Shown here in pieces: positions 61,052 to 64,000 of a DNA stretch of 64,000 bases. Origin of the DNA: Brasenia schreberi (taxonomy: Eukaryota; Streptophyta; Magnoliopsida; Nymphaeales; Cabombaceae); contig JAYKKT010000089.1 of NCBI GenBank assembly GCA_036023115.1, positions 6,891,501 to 6,955,500 of the forward strand, given 5' to 3'. A program made the position numbers and the translations under genes. The first letter of the stretch is position 1, and each line of letters begins with the position of its first letter. Under the pieces are notes generated by a model, which ran no database searches, was not told the DNA's origin, and saw only the letters and a program-made list of their open reading frames with translations.

Positions 61052-61698
61052 GTGTTCACGGTTTGGCTCAAACATCAACCTTGAACGAAACCTACTTTGG
61101 ATTCTTGGTATTTTGATAATTGAATCAAACCATGATAAGGTCATAAGTTACTATGGATGACACACTCTCTTACAAAGATATGTGATCAATGATCATCCAT
61201 AAATACTCCACTTGATTTTACTCAAAAAGACAACAAAGGATGTCTTCTTCCTTGCTCCTTCAATGGTTTTTATAGTGTTCAATGCATCCTTCATCATCTT
61301 CCTTGTTCAGTATAGAACTAAGGTCATCTTTCATACACTGTTTTTTTCTGTTCTCATGATTCAGTTTCAACACCGGAATCATGAACCCAACCACCAATTC
61401 TAGTTTCTATAAAACCAAACCATTCTAGTTTAACGGTTTGGTTTGGTTTGAGTGCTTCCTTGAACACTCCTTTATATATAGAGAGAGAGAGAGCTTAGTC
61501 CATGTGCACATTCATCCTGCTTTAATCTACTTAAAGATATCAATCATCTCACGGACAAGATCGATACCTAGATCTTTAAGTAAAAAAAAAGTACATATGC
61601 TTCGAACCAATATCAACATATTTTTTTATTTTTAAAATTTAAATTTCAACTGTTATCTCATCGATGATATAGTTGAGATCCTTAATGTTTTTAAGCAT

Positions 61699-61784
<86 letters not shown>

Positions 61785-62411
61785 CGCGCGCGCGCACATA
61801 AGCAATCACTCCCTTCTACCAAAAGCGTGGTGCGTACGATGCATATGTGCGTGTAATATCTATCATCGTATCGCCCATTCGTTCTTGTGTAGGTTTGAAA
61901 TGATGCTCTATAAGGTCTCAATTATTCATTCTTTGTAAAGGCGCTCTCCCAAGGTTCAGTGCATGTGGTATCGTTGCGAACCCAAAAAGAGAAATAATAT
62001 TGAGATAAGGAAGAAAGAGACGATTACCCTCAACCAAAAATGTTTTCAATTTTTTAAAATCTTTAGCAACAGTTTTCTGTCGTATTTTGCTCCTTTTTTC
62101 GTTAACGGGAGTCGGATATCATAATGCAACTCGTTGACGATCAGTGAGGAGTTTCTAATCAATCTCAGATTCAACGTTTTCATATTTGCATCTGCACAAT
62201 CTGTCACGTGCAAAGACTTTTAATGACTAACGAAAATTTCCACTAATATGTTGCTCACACTATTCCAAACGCAGAATTATGTTGATAATGAAATTCAGAC
62301 CAAGTCATATGCTTTGAGGGTCAAAAGGCTTTTTGGGATAAGTGATTAATCTGTTAAGAGTCATCCTTAATTAACTGCAATATTGAAGTAATCTTATATG
62401 TATATATAGGG
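60831..62411. other. Region upstream of the JOX-like gene, no further gene
   Basis: Microsatellites at 60829-60860, 61014-61050 and 61704-61797. Bases 61900-62110 match 56290-56510, marking the far edge of the dioxygenase duplication. No coding region recognised. Confidence 0.45.
61704..61797 (+). repeat. Compound microsatellite (CT)n(AT)n(GT)n(GC)n
   Basis: CT to about 61731, AT to about 61764, GT to about 61784, then GCGCGCGCGCGC. Same order as 3561-3679 and 9757-9905 with a terminal GC run added. Confidence 0.95.
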
Positions 62412-62583
62412 TGGACTGGATACTGTCCACCTCTCACGCATCCATTCACCAATGGCTTTTGGGTGGTATAATTATAATTTTTAAAAATTTAATGGGCTTT
62501 CAAAAGATATGAAGGATATTTTTATTACACTCATATCGCTCAAAAGCAATGGTGGATTGGTGTTAGTGGTGTGCATGATCCAA
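62412..62583 (+). mobile_element. MITE-like element, family member 3
   Basis: Starts GACTGGATACTGTCCACC and ends GTGTGCATGATCCAATTT, matching the ends of 34738-34944 and 42946-43105; the GGTATAATTATAATTTTTAA block inside also matches. A further diverged piece follows at 62625-62760 beyond a CT-AT tract. Confidence 0.55.
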
Positions 62584-63410
62584 TTTCTCTCTCTCTCTCT
62601 CTATATGTATATATATATATATAGGAAAACCAACTCTTGCCCACATATGTTGATCTATTGCTTTTTGTGGTATGAGTATAATTTAAAAAATAAAAAATAA
62701 TGTTATTATGCCTGTGCCTTCAAAAGGTAATGATTAGTGGCATTAGGACAATGGTATGACATATTTGTATATGTATCTAGGACCCATAGAGTACTCTTAG
62801 AGTATATATTCTTTGACTCTAACCCTATGATCATCTTTGATGAACAATCAAAAAAGGTACCAAGAAGACACCATCCTTGTCATGTGAGCAATTCCACCAA
62901 CTAGCAAAGATGACGCCCTGTTGCCGTTGCCTATAAGTATCTACCAAGGGCGATCATATGGTGGTACTCCAAAATTCCCTATCACCATTGGAGGTTTATG
63001 AAGTTTCTTCTAACAGTTTAAGAGAATTAGCAAAGTTTATTTGTTCTCACGAGAAATTAGATTGATTACAGGAGTAAAAACACAAGCATTTTGTAAGTAA
63101 CTTCTGCAATATTAAGCAAAGATCATTGGACCCCTGCATTGTTCTACATATTGGAGTTAGTACTCCATGGTCACTGTTTCAATACATGTGTGTGTAGTCT
63201 TAGCCCTCTACCTGATCTAATCTCGAACACAACAAACACAATCTTACTGATGCTTCGAGCAGATCAATCCCATCGCGAATGATCTTACCAGGATGTCTAT
63301 CTTGATATTTAGATCCTTAGGTTCTCAACGACGACGATGATTCCACCAAACATTGCGAGTCTGTTTTCTAGTTATATATTTCATGATTATATGATGAATT
63401 GATTCAGTTC
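62584..63410. other. No gene seen
   Basis: A (CT)n(AT)n tract at 62586-62622, then unassigned sequence. Confidence 0.3.
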
Positions 63411-63519
63411 CTTTACCTGGCTAAGGGATCAACTCACAAGTTGAAAGTCATCAGTTCGATACCCGTGGTAGGGGGGCGTTGCATCTAGCTTCAGACTCCA
63501 CATTGTAACCAAAAAAAAT
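63411..63519 (+). mobile_element. tRNA-derived SINE with A-rich tail
   Basis: Head CTTTACCTGGCTAAGGGATC, B box GTCATCAGTTCGATACCCGT, tail GCATCTAGCTTCAGACTCCA then CATTGTAACCAAAAAAAA. Same subgroup as 18456 and 19055. Confidence 0.75.
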
Positions 63520-64000
63520 TTGTTTGAAGTACAACACTGAGAATTAATTATGGGAATAAGTGGTTGGGGAGCACCCTAATATTTACAAGTCCAGTAATAT
63601 TCATTGATATTCCTTACATGCACCAAATGATGTTTGCATGACATGATTTAACCTATCTTACAAGATGGTCTTCAAACTTTCCGATGAGGACAAGGTTCTA
63701 AAGGGACAAACTTTCTCATGGTTATCAATATTGCCGTAACAATCTTTTTCTCTTGAGAGATGAGTCAGATATCTAACGAGGACAAAGTTTTCCGGATATT
63801 GAGGTTGAAAGAAATGGAGAGTGCTGATACCACTACTCTTTTATTGTGGGGAAATGAATAAGTATAGAAATTGGCATAATATTTTCCGGATGTGCAAAAT
63901 TCTTCCTATATTTTGTTGGCATGGATTATAAATATACACATATGTACACTTATATATGTAATTGGATCCTACCCACCACATACGCTACTCGACATGAGTG
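63520..64000. other. No gene seen at the right edge
   Basis: Unassigned. GATGAGGACAAGGTTCTAAA at 63684 and AACGAGGACAAAGTTTTCCG at 63776 form a weak direct repeat. Confidence 0.3.

Overview
The window is nuclear DNA of a flowering plant. Three intron-bearing genes match angiosperm families exon by exon, and the rest is typical plant filler: Ty1/copia retrotransposons, tRNA-derived SINEs, LINE and hAT relics, MITE-like elements, many (CT)n(AT)n(GT)n microsatellites and one chloroplast DNA insertion. Base composition is AT-rich between genes. The species cannot be fixed from sequence alone.

Three genes look intact. A plastid omega-3 fatty acid desaturase (FAD7/FAD8 type) lies on + at 12386-16254 with 8 exons and 444 residues. 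A CCCH tandem zinc-finger protein with ankyrin repeats (RR-TZF family) lies on + at 44852-46849 in a single coding exon of 665 residues, behind an intron in its 5' leader. A jasmonate-induced-oxygenase-like 2-oxoglutarate dioxygenase lies on - at 60211-57692 with 3 exons and 356 residues.

Three loci look dead. A DRP2-type dynamin 5' end (- strand, 2440-1060) has clean exons 1-4 but a decayed exon 5. A GT-3-like trihelix transcription factor (+, exon 1 at 25578, last codons at 33403) carries frameshifts and a stop and is split by a 5.8-kb copia element with a GTGGA target-site duplication. A second dioxygenase copy (-, 55235-53521) comes from a tandem duplication of about 5 kb; it lost exon 3, and its intron 2 region carries a psbD-psbC plastid fragment.

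Layout: 1-3 kb dynamin relic; 3-12 kb repeats and tandem duplications; 12-16 kb desaturase; 17-20 kb SINEs and a LINE relic; 20-25 kb decayed copia element; 25.5-33.4 kb trihelix pseudogene with its inserted copia element; 33.6-44 kb hAT, LINE, MITE and SINE relics; 44.4-46.9 kb zinc-finger gene; 47-51.5 kb repeats; 51.7-60.8 kb dioxygenase pair; 61-64 kb repeats. The genes do not form a cluster. The desaturase makes the trienoic precursor of jasmonate and the dioxygenase family inactivates jasmonate, but at 41 kb apart this is probably chance.

No CRISPR array, rRNA gene or functional tRNA gene was seen. I found no convincing new biological system. The most informative structures are the retrotransposon-split trihelix gene, the half-dead dioxygenase duplication with its microsatellite-abutted splice donor, and a family of about 15 tRNA-derived SINE copies.
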